A stretch of 64,000 nucleotides of DNA from Acidobacteriales bacterium 59-55 (GTDB taxonomy: Bacteria; Acidobacteriota; Terriglobia; Terriglobales; Acidobacteriaceae): contig MKSV01000007.1 of the NCBI GenBank assembly GCA_001897435.1, forward strand, positions 372,001-436,000, given 5' to 3'. The first letter of the stretch is position 1. The number at the start of each line of letters is the position of its first letter. The position numbers and the translations under genes were made by a program. The notes under the pieces were generated by a model, which made no database searches, was not told the DNA's origin, and saw only the letters and a program-made list of their open reading frames with translations. This document shows positions 34,756-43,492 of this stretch, one piece after another.

Positions 34756-35202
34756 ATGAAGTCGAATATCTTGTCCGTAGCTTGTCTAGCATTTGTTGTC
34801 GCCACTGGCGCATCCTACGCAGTTGGACAGCAGCCAACCCCACCACCTGCGAATCAACCTGTTCCGAGCGAATCCGTTCCAACGACTACGGGCGGCTGGC
34901 CAACCCCCGAAGAAACTGTGACCCGGATGAGCAGCAAACTGAACCTTACTGATGATCAAAAAGCCAAGATCACTCCGATCATCGCCGACCGCCAAACGCA
35001 GATGAGAGCAGTGATGGCCGATACCTCAGGCCGCCGGATGCAGAAGGCGAGAAAAGCAAAATCGATTATGTCCGATAGCGACAAGAAGATTGAGGCGATA
35101 CTCACTAGTGATCAGAAGAAGACCTACGCACAGATGAAGGAACAAACGAAGGAGCAGTTGCAAGCGCGTAGACAACAAAATGCAGGCGGCAACATGCAGT
35201 AG
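34756..35202 (+). CDS. Periplasmic LTXXQ/Spy-like protein
   Basis: A 148-aa protein from the ATG at 34756 with AAGGAGG four to ten bases ahead. A signal peptide (LSVACLAFVVATGASYAVG) precedes a Pro-rich linker and a helical domain with two related motifs, LNLTDDQKAKITPIIADRQ and ILTSDQKKTYAQMKEQTKEQ, as in LTXXQ-motif proteins related to CpxP/Spy. Such proteins are periplasmic chaperones or feedback inhibitors of Cpx-type kinases. Its place opposite the VOC-regulator-kinase operon supports that role. Confidence 0.75.
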   Translation: MKSNILSVACLAFVVATGASYAVGQQPTPPPANQPVPSESVPTTTGGWPTPEETVTRMSSKLNLTDDQKAKITPIIADRQTQMRAVMADTSGRRMQKARKAKSIMSDSDKKIEAILTSDQKKTYAQMKEQTKEQLQARRQQNAGGNMQ

Positions 35203-35217
35203 TTGCGAGGGCTTGTG

Positions 35218-36264
35218 CTAATTGAGACGGGTGAGCCGCTTCACTGGAACGCCGTCACTCCAGGTTCCCATATCAAGAACGCCCGGGTCCTGAAAGAGGC
35301 GGTTCCCCTCGCCTCCGAACGCTGCATCCATGAGCCTGTCGAGCAGTCTCCAAGTCCCCATGTAGTCCAACGCGTCGACAACACCGATATCGACCGTGTT
35401 TCTACTGAACGAAGCCTTGGTTGGCTCCTTCGCAAACGTACCGTCGGAATTCAGCACTGCAGACGGTGTGTAGTGGTTCGCGACTAATGCAGGCGAACCG
35501 TGATCATCACTGTGAAGCATAAAGAGCGCCTTGTCCGAAGCAGAAACCGAGGTGGATTCGTGCAGAATTCGTTCTCCGTCGAAAGTCCCAACCGAAGTAT
35601 CGTCTTGCCCAACCAGAATGAGCATCAACGTGTCGGACGGAAGCGTGCTTAAGTCGGCCAGGGGAACCGAAGCTACCCCCCCGCGTTGACTATCTCCCGG
35701 CTCCACGGACATCAGAGCCTTCATCCTGGGTAGACCCTCGACAACTGCTCTGGCCGCGATTCCAGCTGCGACCATTCCGCCAGCCGAATGGCCTGCGACG
35801 ACGACGCGGTCAAGATCGGGACGAACGCTGTAGTTCCCAGATTCCAGGACTCGCAAGCCAGCTTTCACCCCAGCGAGCGCATTCGGCAAGGCCTGACGCG
35901 TCGGTGTCAGAGGGTTGTCCTGATAGTTGGGCCATAGGACGATGTTTCCTCGCATGACAAGATGATTGATCCACGCCTGGTATCCGCGTGGAGGGATGGC
36001 CGCCCATCCGTGACACAAGATGATGACAGGTGCTTTGCTTGGGCTTGGATCGGCCGGAAGGAATAGCCATCCCCCTTGGCCGCCGTCTGCAATCTTTACG
36101 GTGACGATGGAGTGAGAAGTGGTTTCGCTACTTCCAGGGCCATGCTGCGGCTGAGATGGCTGCCTTGGCTTTGCGACATTGTTTGTACCCTCTTGGCCTA
36201 ACGCTCCCACGGCTATCAGCAGGAAGAGTGTCGCTGCGCCACCAAACCGTTGTTTCTTGTTCAT
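35218..36264 (-). CDS. Secreted alpha/beta hydrolase (chlorophyllase/PET-hydrolase-like)
   Basis: A 348-aa protein with a signal peptide (FGGAATLFLLIAVGALGQ). The core is an alpha/beta hydrolase: APVIILCHGWAAIPP (oxyanion region), VVVAGHSAGGMVAAGIAAR with the GHSAGG nucleophile elbow, VGQDDTSVGTFDGER for the acid and a downstream HSDDHGSP for the histidine. It resembles chlorophyllase-like/dienelactone-type esterases; substrate unknown. Converges with the Spy-like gene. AGGA precedes the ATG. Confidence 0.8.
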   Translation of the reverse strand: MNKKQRFGGAATLFLLIAVGALGQEGTNNVAKPRQPSQPQHGPGSSETTSHSIVTVKIADGGQGGWLFLPADPSPSKAPVIILCHGWAAIPPRGYQAWINHLVMRGNIVLWPNYQDNPLTPTRQALPNALAGVKAGLRVLESGNYSVRPDLDRVVVAGHSAGGMVAAGIAARAVVEGLPRMKALMSVEPGDSQRGGVASVPLADLSTLPSDTLMLILVGQDDTSVGTFDGERILHESTSVSASDKALFMLHSDDHGSPALVANHYTPSAVLNSDGTFAKEPTKASFSRNTVDIGVVDALDYMGTWRLLDRLMDAAFGGEGNRLFQDPGVLDMGTWSDGVPVKRLTRLN

Positions 36265-36340
36265 CGCTTCCTACCTCATTTCGCGTCGTTTTCGAACCAC
36301 TTGACACCCGTCAATAGTTGCCGATTGCGAAGAGTTTGTG

Positions 36341-36380
36341 GGTAAAGATTTGTAGCCCCGCGTCCGAGGCAAACTTTACA
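36341..36380. promoter_or_regulatory. Pair of candidate response-regulator boxes
   Basis: GGTAAAGATTTGTAGCC on the + strand (36341-36357) and TGTAAAGTTTGCC on the - strand ending at 36380 face each other in the gap between the secreted hydrolase (-) and the repeat protein (+). The inverted arrangement is the same as upstream of the YXWGXW gene. Confidence 0.5.
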
Positions 36381-36473
36381 TATCCATACATTTGAAACAG
36401 CGACATGCAACTGGGAGTTGCGTTCCAATGAATGCACGGCTTGGTTCCGTGACTTTCTAAATCGAGGTAAAAC

Positions 36474-37037
36474 ATGATCTCTCAAGCCAAACTTAGCCTT
36501 GCCATCGCAGGCATCCTTCTCTGCACGAGCATGGCCCCCGCACAAATTACCCGTGGAAGAACTCGTATCGGACCCCGCGGAGGCACGCGTTCCGTGACCC
36601 AAACACGAGGGAACGGGCAGGTCTCCGGCACGCGTGAAGCGACCGGCCCCAATGGAGCTAGTTACACAAATCAGAGGGCGATGTCTGACGGGCACTACAC
36701 GGACACTCGAACGATGACCGGACCAAACGGCGCTACTCGGACCTCTCAGAAATCTGCCCAGAACGGGGAGTTGACGAGTACAAAGACAGCGACGGGGCCG
36801 AATGGCGCAACGTACACCAATCAGCGGACCGCCGGGAATGGACAGTACACAGACACCCGCACCGCAACCGGGCCAAACGGTGCGACGTATACATCGCAGC
36901 GCTCGGCCGAGCCTGGGCAGCTCAATACCACCAAGACAGCTGTAGGTCCCAATGGAGGTGTTTACACCGATCAGCGAAGTGTTTCCAACGGCCAGGTGAA
37001 CAATGTTCGAACTGTCACACCTCCGCCGCAGCCCTAA
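36474..37037 (+). CDS. Secreted protein with five 25-residue GPNG repeats
   Basis: A 187-aa protein with signal peptide (SLAIAGILLCTSMAPAQ). Residues ~53-177 are five tandem 25-residue units built on TRTATGPNGATYTNQR plus a variable NGQYTD tail; a degenerate half unit precedes them. The repeats are Thr/Gly/Asn-rich and predicted to form a beta-rich surface or cell-wall structure. No family recognised, though similar repeat proteins occur in Acidobacteria. Boxes upstream link it to the two-component system. Confidence 0.75.
   Translation: MISQAKLSLAIAGILLCTSMAPAQITRGRTRIGPRGGTRSVTQTRGNGQVSGTREATGPNGASYTNQRAMSDGHYTDTRTMTGPNGATRTSQKSAQNGELTSTKTATGPNGATYTNQRTAGNGQYTDTRTATGPNGATYTSQRSAEPGQLNTTKTAVGPNGGVYTDQRSVSNGQVNNVRTVTPPPQP
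36630..37004 (+). repeat. Five tandem 75-bp units inside coding sequence
   Basis: Units start at 36630, 36705, 36780, 36855 and 36930. Each encodes 25 residues with the invariant core GPNG. The units differ at many third positions, so the array is old and not a recent slippage product. Confidence 0.85.
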
Positions 37038-37072
37038 CCCAACTGGGGCTGCGATTCGCAAAGATCGCAGCC
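37028..37072 (+). terminator. Two overlapping terminator-like hairpins
   Basis: GCAGCCC (37028-37034) can pair with GGGGCTGC (37045-37052), and alternatively GGCTGCGAT (37047-37055) pairs with ATCGCAGCC (37064-37072). The two share the central strand, so only one can form at a time. They follow the repeat-protein stop and precede the VOC gene. Confidence 0.55.
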
Positions 37073-37164
37073 TCATTAAGCTTGCGAATAATCCAGTCCA
37101 CGACAAGATCTTGGACTATCGGCTGTTCTCTATGAACGTCTTGACCCAAGGAGCGTAGAACAAA

Positions 37165-37575
37165 ATGCTAACGAATCGCTCGATGCCGGAATGTACGGTC
37201 ATACCGGTTCTTTCGTATCCCGACGTCAACCAAGCCATCGATTGGCTGTGCAAGGCATTTGGGTTTAGCCTCCGCCTAAGAATTGGAGACCATCGTGCTC
37301 AGCTTGCGATCAATGATGGTGCGATCGTCATCACGAAGGAACATGCGTCCTCAGCTAGAGCAGCAGGCTCGGTGATGGTACGGGTGGAGGATGTGCATCG
37401 GCATAGCGTAGTTGCTATAGGTCACGGAGCTCGCTTGATTTCTCCACCAGCGGATTATCCATACGGTGAGCGACAGTATACGGTCGAAGACATTGCAGGA
37501 CATCGCTGGACTTTCTCGCAGACTCTATCCGACACCGATCCGGAAGAGTGGGGCGGCTCAGCAGCGAAGAGATAG
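37165..37575 (+). CDS. VOC-family protein (PhnB/glyoxalase-like)
   Basis: A 136-aa protein, AAGGAG upstream. It has VIPVLSYPDVNQAIDWLCKAFG at the start, AQLAINDGAIVI in the middle and YTVEDIAGHRWTFSQTL near the end, the pattern of PhnB-like VOC proteins. No enzyme activity can be assigned. Confidence 0.8.
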   Translation: MLTNRSMPECTVIPVLSYPDVNQAIDWLCKAFGFSLRLRIGDHRAQLAINDGAIVITKEHASSARAAGSVMVRVEDVHRHSVVAIGHGARLISPPADYPYGERQYTVEDIAGHRWTFSQTLSDTDPEEWGGSAAKR

Positions 37576-37975
37576 GCACCAGCAGCCTCCATTACCTCGT
37601 CAGGCATCAAGAAGCGTTGAGCAACGCAGGCACAGCTGCGCGGATGATCGCGTTCATGACTTCTATCCGTTCGTCGCGCTGTCATGGACGGTCTGCAACC
37701 GACCAAGTCTTCAGTGAACGAATCCCGATGCCAGATCAGCGTTGCGCCGTTTTTCATGATCGAGTCGGACATTGCGAGTTCCGACAATTCTTGACATAAC
37801 TCCGATTCGATTCGGGTTTCTCCGATTGGTGCGGTGATTCACCCCCCGTGCACTGAGAAAGGGTTGGATCATGCACCTTTTTCAATTGCACGATCCATAT
37901 CGAGAAAACCAACTGACAGAGATTTTGCGAAAGCCGAAATGTCTGAACGGTTCCTAATCGGAGGACAAAAACACT
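37576..37975. other. Intergenic, nothing recognised
   Basis: 400 bp between the VOC gene and the lipoprotein. Short frames on both strands show no family pattern. The last 20 bp hold TCGGAGGACAAAAACACT, the ribosome-binding site of the lipoprotein. Confidence 0.4.
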
Positions 37976-39640
37976 ATGCGTATACGTGGCTTCATCGCCC
38001 CCCTATTTTTAAATTTTGCTCTATTCGCGCTGGCTGGTTGCGGAAGCTCAAGCGATCAGCCGACCCCACCACCCGGCGGCAGTTTCAGCAATATCAATCT
38101 AAATGGCACTTATGTAGTTTCGTTTTCTGGGTACGACACCAGTAACGGATACGGAAGTTATTTTTCAGTTCTCGGAAGCGTTACAGCCAACGGCAGCGGT
38201 GGTTTTACGAACGGCACAATCGATATCGATGATCCCGCGTTGGGTTCCGCCTTGCGAACTAATTATGCCTTCACACATCTGTCGACAACCGGGACCTACA
38301 ACGTCACACCTGATGGCAGAGGCACTGGCAACATCTCCGTTTCAATCAACGGTACGAATGTTCAATTCGGTCTCGATTTCGTTCTTACATCGAACTCGCA
38401 CGGTTCCATCAGTCGTTTCGATAACTACGGGAGCGGCAGCGGCTCTATCGACCTGCAAAGCGCGAATCTCGCACAAAGCAGTCTCGCCGGTTCTTATGCG
38501 TTCGGGTTTAATGGAGTTGATTCGACCGTAGTCAATTCTCTGTCGACGGTTGGCGCCTTCACTCTAGATGGGAACGGTCAGGTGACAGCGGGACAGCAGG
38601 ATTTCGGCGACAACGGGAACTCGAGGGGACTGAGAAATCTCCCCATCAGCGGTTCCGTTCTTGTGGGGGTGCCCGGCTCGTCTCAACTTACGACAAGCGC
38701 CTTCGGATTCGGGACACTGCATTTCGACGTATGGGCGATCGATTCCACCCATTTGAAATTCATCGAAACCGACTCCGTCGGCTATATGGAAGGCGATGCG
38801 ATTTCTTCAACAGGGCATACTTCTTTCCCATCTGGCCCACTGGTGCTTGCTCTTTCCGGAGAGGACGTCTCTGAAGGGCCGTTTGCCGCCGGCGGCCTGC
38901 TCATGTCGGACGGAACAGGCCAGATCACTTCCGGGCTGGAAGACATCAACGACCAGGGAATCGTCGCGGAAGCACCAAGCGTTACCGGAAGCTTTTCATC
39001 AAGCGGGCCACGCACTGTGCTGACACTTAATGGGATCTATAACGGCATTCTGACGAACAACACACTCGGTGCAGCAAGCTATACGTTCGCCGCTTATCCA
39101 TACGATGGAGGCGCATTCCTGCTCGAAGCCGACAATGGCGCAGGCTCCACCTTCGGAATTTCCGGCGGCAATCTCTATGTTCAGAGCGCGACCTCGATAG
39201 AAGCCTCTCAGGGCTACGGATTGAATCTCTCTGGCGTCAATGGCAATGGAGAGGTCGACTCGATCGCTCAATTTACGACGTCGGGAAGCACCATGTCCGG
39301 ACTTTACGATGCGAATAATCTTGGCTATTTGGTTGCCGGCGCGAGTCTCGGAACCGGAAGCTACTCGATCAATTCAAACGGTCGCGGCTCACTCTCATTT
39401 CCCGGCTTGCAGGTAAATGCAAATTCTTATATCCCCGCGCTTAATGCGACGATTTACGTCCTCGATAGTTCCACTGCGCTCCTCTTGGAAACGGACTCGA
39501 GCCAGCTGTCAATCGGGACGATTCAACTCCAGAACCCCCCGAGCGGATCTTCCATGGCCCAACTTTCAACTGCACGCCCGCAATTCACCATTGTGAATCC
39601 GGTATTGGCAGCCCATGGTTCGGTTCATTTGAAGCGCTAG
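37976..39640 (+). CDS. Large secreted lipoprotein, beta-rich repeats
   Basis: A 554-aa protein with a lipobox (LFALAGCGSSS) after a short hydrophobic stretch, so it should be lipidated. The mature part repeats a ~150-residue module: LNGTYVVSFSGYD..GSYFSVLGSVTANGSGGFTNG, SLAGSYAFGFNGVD..VGAFTLDGNGQVTAG, PLVLALSGEDVSEGPFAAGG..DGTGQITSG. These modules are typical of large acidobacterial lipoproteins with no known function. It carries strong bias to Gly, Ser, Asn and Thr. A strong hairpin follows the gene. Confidence 0.8.
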   Translation: MRIRGFIAPLFLNFALFALAGCGSSSDQPTPPPGGSFSNINLNGTYVVSFSGYDTSNGYGSYFSVLGSVTANGSGGFTNGTIDIDDPALGSALRTNYAFTHLSTTGTYNVTPDGRGTGNISVSINGTNVQFGLDFVLTSNSHGSISRFDNYGSGSGSIDLQSANLAQSSLAGSYAFGFNGVDSTVVNSLSTVGAFTLDGNGQVTAGQQDFGDNGNSRGLRNLPISGSVLVGVPGSSQLTTSAFGFGTLHFDVWAIDSTHLKFIETDSVGYMEGDAISSTGHTSFPSGPLVLALSGEDVSEGPFAAGGLLMSDGTGQITSGLEDINDQGIVAEAPSVTGSFSSSGPRTVLTLNGIYNGILTNNTLGAASYTFAAYPYDGGAFLLEADNGAGSTFGISGGNLYVQSATSIEASQGYGLNLSGVNGNGEVDSIAQFTTSGSTMSGLYDANNLGYLVAGASLGTGSYSINSNGRGSLSFPGLQVNANSYIPALNATIYVLDSSTALLLETDSSQLSIGTIQLQNPPSGSSMAQLSTARPQFTIVNPVLAAHGSVHLKR

Positions 39641-39643
39641 GAA

Positions 39644-39676
39644 GAAGTGGTCTCGCCGACCAGGCGAGACCACTTC
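39644..39676 (+). terminator. Strong hairpin after the lipoprotein gene
   Basis: Perfect 14-bp stem GAAGTGGTCTCGCC (39644-39657) with GGCGAGACCACTTC (39663-39676), loop GACCA. No T tract on the + side, so it may act as a terminator or as an mRNA-stabilising 3' stem. Confidence 0.65.
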
Positions 39677-39801
39677 AAACGATATCTTCGATCATGAGTA
39701 GCGAAGGTAGATGACCCGTCCAGCAAATCCGTGTTTAGACGAGACAACAGATGGGTCTTTCGCGATGTTCGCAAATACAAGGTAATCAAATCACGCGAGC
39801 T

Positions 39802-40263
39802 TCAGACAGTCTCTAATACTCTCTTGAGACTTTCGAGGTCACGATGTATCGCCCCTCTCATCATGGAGAATACGGGAGCCAGGAAGATGTATCTGAAACG
39901 AAGCGTAAAGTGGGCAGCGCATGTAATCCATGCACCTTCCGGAGCTGGATCAACTTTGAAGCGCCATTCAGCTCGCTTGAAGTATCTGGCGTTGCCATCT
40001 GAGCTGGTCAACTGCACCGTAGCTCCCTCTACCGGGTCAGCTTTGCTGACGCGGTACGACATCTTCCCACGCTTTGTATCGGTACCTCGTTTATCCACGA
40101 TGCCAAATGTGGAAAACTCGAAGCCAACTCCAGGCACGGTATCGGGGTTCTGGCACACGCTTCCTACGCCACGATCCCATTGAGGAACATTCGAGTAATC
40201 GCTCAGATAGCTCCACACCTCTTCAGGTGTTCGCGAAACTAGAATTCTCGTTTCTAAGTGCAT
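39802..40263 (-). CDS. SRPBCC-family lipid/ligand-binding protein
   Basis: A 153-aa START/polyketide-cyclase-like fold: RILVSRTPEEVWSYLSDYSN, VPQWDRGVGS, GVGFEFSTFG, then a long C-terminal helix (AIHRDLESLKRVLE). GGGAGG precedes the ATG. It is the last gene of a three-gene - strand run with the two membrane-protein genes upstream (12-bp gap). Ligand unknown. Confidence 0.85.
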   Translation of the reverse strand: MHLETRILVSRTPEEVWSYLSDYSNVPQWDRGVGSVCQNPDTVPGVGFEFSTFGIVDKRGTDTKRGKMSYRVSKADPVEGATVQLTSSDGNARYFKRAEWRFKVDPAPEGAWITCAAHFTLRFRYIFLAPVFSMMRGAIHRDLESLKRVLETV

Positions 40264-40274
40264 GTAGCCTCCCT

Positions 40275-41819
40275 TCAGGAGCCACCCAACATTGGCACGT
40301 CGGTATCGAATACACCGGTTTCAATCGTGTCGCCGTGTTTCATTTGCACGATGATCCGATAAAGGCCCGGCGATGGAAAGCCATAGGGAAAGGAGACGGT
40401 ATTAGGCAGCCCATTGCTGACCATATCCATCCCAGGCATTGTTCCCATATCGATCGCAGTCGAATGGCTCTGATCGTTCTTTGAGGCATTGGAGTTTGCG
40501 ATATCCATTGCGGCCATTGCCATCGTGCCACCGGGGTGCACATGAGCAAAGACACTCCCATCGGATTTTACGAAGGCAGCATGGCCAAGCATCCCCATGT
40601 AAAGGGCAATATCGCGAGGTGGTCTCCCCTCCGGGTCCAGGAGTTCGAATCGAAGTGTCTCAGGCTTTCTCGGAATCTGTGGCGCAGGGGTCTTCCAGAT
40701 CATGGTGTAACCATCCGGAAGCTTGAAACGCTGCTCCTCCGAGCTCTGTTTCGTGTCACCCGCCCCAGACTGTCGCTTCCGAGCGGCAGCGCCAGAGATA
40801 ATCGGAAGCGCTTTACCTTCGGCGTCGTCGCCGCGTAGTGGAAGCCCGTGGACTGGCGGAACAGTCAGTTCAGAGACCATGGTCTCGGGAAAGCCACTGG
40901 CATGGACCACATCCGCGTAGAGCCGATAGTCGCCGGCAGGCATGGATGGCAATGCAAGCCGAAATTCCCCGCCGCCGGTCGGTTGAGGATGCAAATGAAA
41001 GAGGACGTCCATATCCGGCCACCGGAGCGCATAGAGATGCATCTCGTGATTGTGATCGGGAATGAAATCGTCCATACTTCGTTGACGAAGCCAGCCGGGA
41101 TCGCGCAGCTTTAGATCAAGGATATTTCCGTCTTCTAAAGCAGAGGCCATTTGCAGAGGTCTATAGATGTTGCCGGCATACTCCGCTGCATCGACCGTCC
41201 ACCAGTGATCTCCAAAAACAACGGCCACCACCAGTGCGAGCGATGCGATTGCCATGGCAATGCGGCCTCGCTTTGTGTCTGTAGCCGAGCTAGTCTGTCC
41301 CGGTTTCAGCATCGCTTTGCTTGATGCAGCACCCACGATACCCACCATGCCTAACAAAAGAGCTATTCCAAGAATCGCAAGCAGTGTTCCAAGATCCTTA
41401 TGCATTGACTGCGTGACAGTAGCGGTTGCGGGCAACGGGATAGACAAGGTTCCTTCTCCGTTCTTGCCATTGACCACGAAGCGAACCTGCCACGACCCAG
41501 CACCCATAATCCAAAGGTGGCCTGTGAAGAACTGAACATCTTTCGATGGCTTCTGCATGGTGTCAGGGACCGGAGGGTGCTTCGCAGCTTCCCCAGTCAA
41601 AGGCGTCGGAGTGATCGTGATGTTATCAACTCCCGGCGATTCTGTTCGTACTTCAATCTCTGCAACACCCGGGATTACGAGCGGCGGGCGCAGCACGACC
41701 GACATCTTGTAGGGACCCGCTTGTCCCTCAGCGTAAACGTCGGGACTACCCACATGGGCGTATCCGGATGTTGCTGAAGACAAAATCAAAATACAAGGCA
41801 ACCATTTCAATCTCTTCAT
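40275..41819 (-). CDS. Met/His-rich membrane protein, possible copper handling
   Basis: A 514-aa protein with signal peptide (LKWLPCILILSSATSGYA), a beta-rich extracytoplasmic domain, two membrane segments (LAILGIALLLGMVGIVGA, MAIASLALVVAVVFG) and two further exported domains. Several His/Met clusters could bind metal: DHNHEMHLYALRWPDMD, LFHLHPQPTGG, MGMLGHAAFVK, FAHVHPGGTMAMAAMD, DMGTMPGMDM. The layout recalls copper-resistance accessory proteins but I do not recognise a named family. It overlaps the upstream membrane gene by 4 bp. Confidence 0.6.
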   Translation of the reverse strand: MKRLKWLPCILILSSATSGYAHVGSPDVYAEGQAGPYKMSVVLRPPLVIPGVAEIEVRTESPGVDNITITPTPLTGEAAKHPPVPDTMQKPSKDVQFFTGHLWIMGAGSWQVRFVVNGKNGEGTLSIPLPATATVTQSMHKDLGTLLAILGIALLLGMVGIVGAASSKAMLKPGQTSSATDTKRGRIAMAIASLALVVAVVFGDHWWTVDAAEYAGNIYRPLQMASALEDGNILDLKLRDPGWLRQRSMDDFIPDHNHEMHLYALRWPDMDVLFHLHPQPTGGGEFRLALPSMPAGDYRLYADVVHASGFPETMVSELTVPPVHGLPLRGDDAEGKALPIISGAAARKRQSGAGDTKQSSEEQRFKLPDGYTMIWKTPAPQIPRKPETLRFELLDPEGRPPRDIALYMGMLGHAAFVKSDGSVFAHVHPGGTMAMAAMDIANSNASKNDQSHSTAIDMGTMPGMDMVSNGLPNTVSFPYGFPSPGLYRIIVQMKHGDTIETGVFDTDVPMLGGS

Positions 41820-42985
41820 CGCTGTATCTTTCGCATCCAGTCACCGACAGTTAGTCCGAGCCACACGCTGATCGCGGCACATATCGTCGATAGTGCGAGG
41901 CCTTTTATAAGCATGGAAGGCTGATCGCCGCGAATGAATTGGCGGAGCACGACTGGTGCCCATGGAGGTACGGAGAATGGGTGAGAACCTGTGGCGAAGA
42001 ATCGGTTATTGGATGCGGGGGTCATGAGAAAGCTGGCAAAAGGCCACTCAACCGCCAACAGGCTAAAGACAAACAGAGGCCCGCTGAGCGCAGCTGCCCA
42101 CAGCTTGCCGAGACTTCCTACTCTCGTCCAGAAAAGATCCAGCAGGATCGCTGGAACAAGCAGAAGCATAGGAAATTGTGGAGGGACGAAATGTGTGACC
42201 GGCTGATAGACGGGTCCCAGTTTCGGTTCCGCCGGAAATAGCGGCAGGATCAAGATGAATGCAATGACGGACGCAATGTAGAGGGCCGCGATCGATGTGG
42301 CTGCCCATTTGTATCGCGAAGCTCTCGACGTTGCCGCAAAACACACCGGAACGCCGATGCTTAGAGCAATGTAGGGAAGGGAGGTATGAAGTAGGACGTC
42401 GCGCGTGAATTCCATACAAAAAAACATGACGGACATGAGCAAAACACTGGAGAGATACAACACCAGCTTTCGCAATCGCGAAAAGAGTATTGGCTGGCCT
42501 TCAGCACGGTTCAAGGCGGACATGATGAGCAGCAATGCCCCAGCCTCGATCGCTACATCGCCTAGTATCAACAAAGTATGAGGAGGGCTGACAATCTTCA
42601 CATCTAGCCCATAGGCGTTATGCCACCAGTTATCGAACGGTGCAGAGGTCAACATCGCGAGCCCGCCCCATGCAGCTAGAAATGCACCGAGAGGGCCACT
42701 GAGACCCATGACCTGTACAGACGTTGCAATCAATTCCGTGGGTCGCTGAAACGTAGCCTTGAGGATCAAGTATCCACACGCGATGCCCGCCAGGACACCA
42801 CAGAGGTAAATTGCAATGTGCGCCGGCGTCCAGAAAGTGTCTCGACCGATCGATTGATGCCAGGACACATCCCATCTCCCACCGATCGATGCTGAAGTCA
42901 CAGCGAGCGTCAAGCACCACGAGTACCATGGAATATCCCCCTCACGTTTCGAGGCATACCTAATGGGTTCCGCAACAGTTGCCAT
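41816..42985 (-). CDS. Polytopic membrane protein
   Basis: A 389-aa protein from the ATG at 42985 (AGGAGC six bases upstream; an ATG at 43012 lacks such a site). About nine to ten membrane spans, e.g. AHIAIYLCGVLAGIACGYLI, GPLGAFLAAWGGLAML, LVLYLSSVLLMSVMFF. Conserved-looking polar residues lie in FDNWWHNAYGLDVKIVSPPH. Coupled by ATGA to the Met/His-rich gene, so the two likely act together in the membrane. No family recognised. Confidence 0.65.
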   Translation of the reverse strand: MATVAEPIRYASKREGDIPWYSWCLTLAVTSASIGGRWDVSWHQSIGRDTFWTPAHIAIYLCGVLAGIACGYLILKATFQRPTELIATSVQVMGLSGPLGAFLAAWGGLAMLTSAPFDNWWHNAYGLDVKIVSPPHTLLILGDVAIEAGALLLIMSALNRAEGQPILFSRLRKLVLYLSSVLLMSVMFFCMEFTRDVLLHTSLPYIALSIGVPVCFAATSRASRYKWAATSIAALYIASVIAFILILPLFPAEPKLGPVYQPVTHFVPPQFPMLLLVPAILLDLFWTRVGSLGKLWAAALSGPLFVFSLLAVEWPFASFLMTPASNNRFFATGSHPFSVPPWAPVVLRQFIRGDQPSMLIKGLALSTICAAISVWLGLTVGDWMRKIQR

Positions 42986-43492
42986 GTCTGCTCCTACGAT
43001 TGGAAATCCCAATCAATTCCGTTCGTATCTCAAGGATACGAACGGGGAGACTGACCTGCGCATTTCGCTTTGTCAAGTTTTGTCGTGCCGGCAATTTGGA
43101 ACAGTGCTTCGACCTGTATGGTTCATATCTTGAGGTCTTGCCCCAAATTGATCTGTTCGACGGAGAATGGCGCCTTCTCAACCTCATCAGCGCCCTCGCG
43201 TACAGGCAATAACTCCTCGATAGCCCAGAAACGCATGGATGGATCGATTTTTGCGTGAGTGATCAACAACTTTTATATTGGGGTCTGTCGCGCTGCGGCT
43301 GAGGTCAAGCGGCTTCGCTAAAGTCGGCTTCTGGAAAGTGGATTGGATAGTTCCCCTGAATGTGTTTGCTGTCGAGAAAGTGCCACTTGATGACAACAGG
43401 CCAATGCACTTATTCAGACGAGGGTGTAGTTCAAAGCCGGGTTCCGGACGGATGATCGGCTAACCGGAAATTAGACTACATCAACAGAGTGA
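42986..43492. other. Intergenic, promoter region of membrane operon
   Basis: About 500 bp. It must contain the - strand promoter of the 42985 gene. Short frames on both strands give no recognisable protein and I see no hairpin of note. Confidence 0.4.

Noticed and set aside
36276..37106. 276-aa frame antisense to the GPNG repeat protein
   Set aside because: It arises because the 75-bp repeats keep all frames open; there is no start signal, and the + strand has a signal peptide and proper start.
37455..37787. 110-aa - strand frame overlapping the VOC gene end
   Set aside because: Overlaps a clear VOC gene and shows no recognisable pattern in the non-overlapping part.
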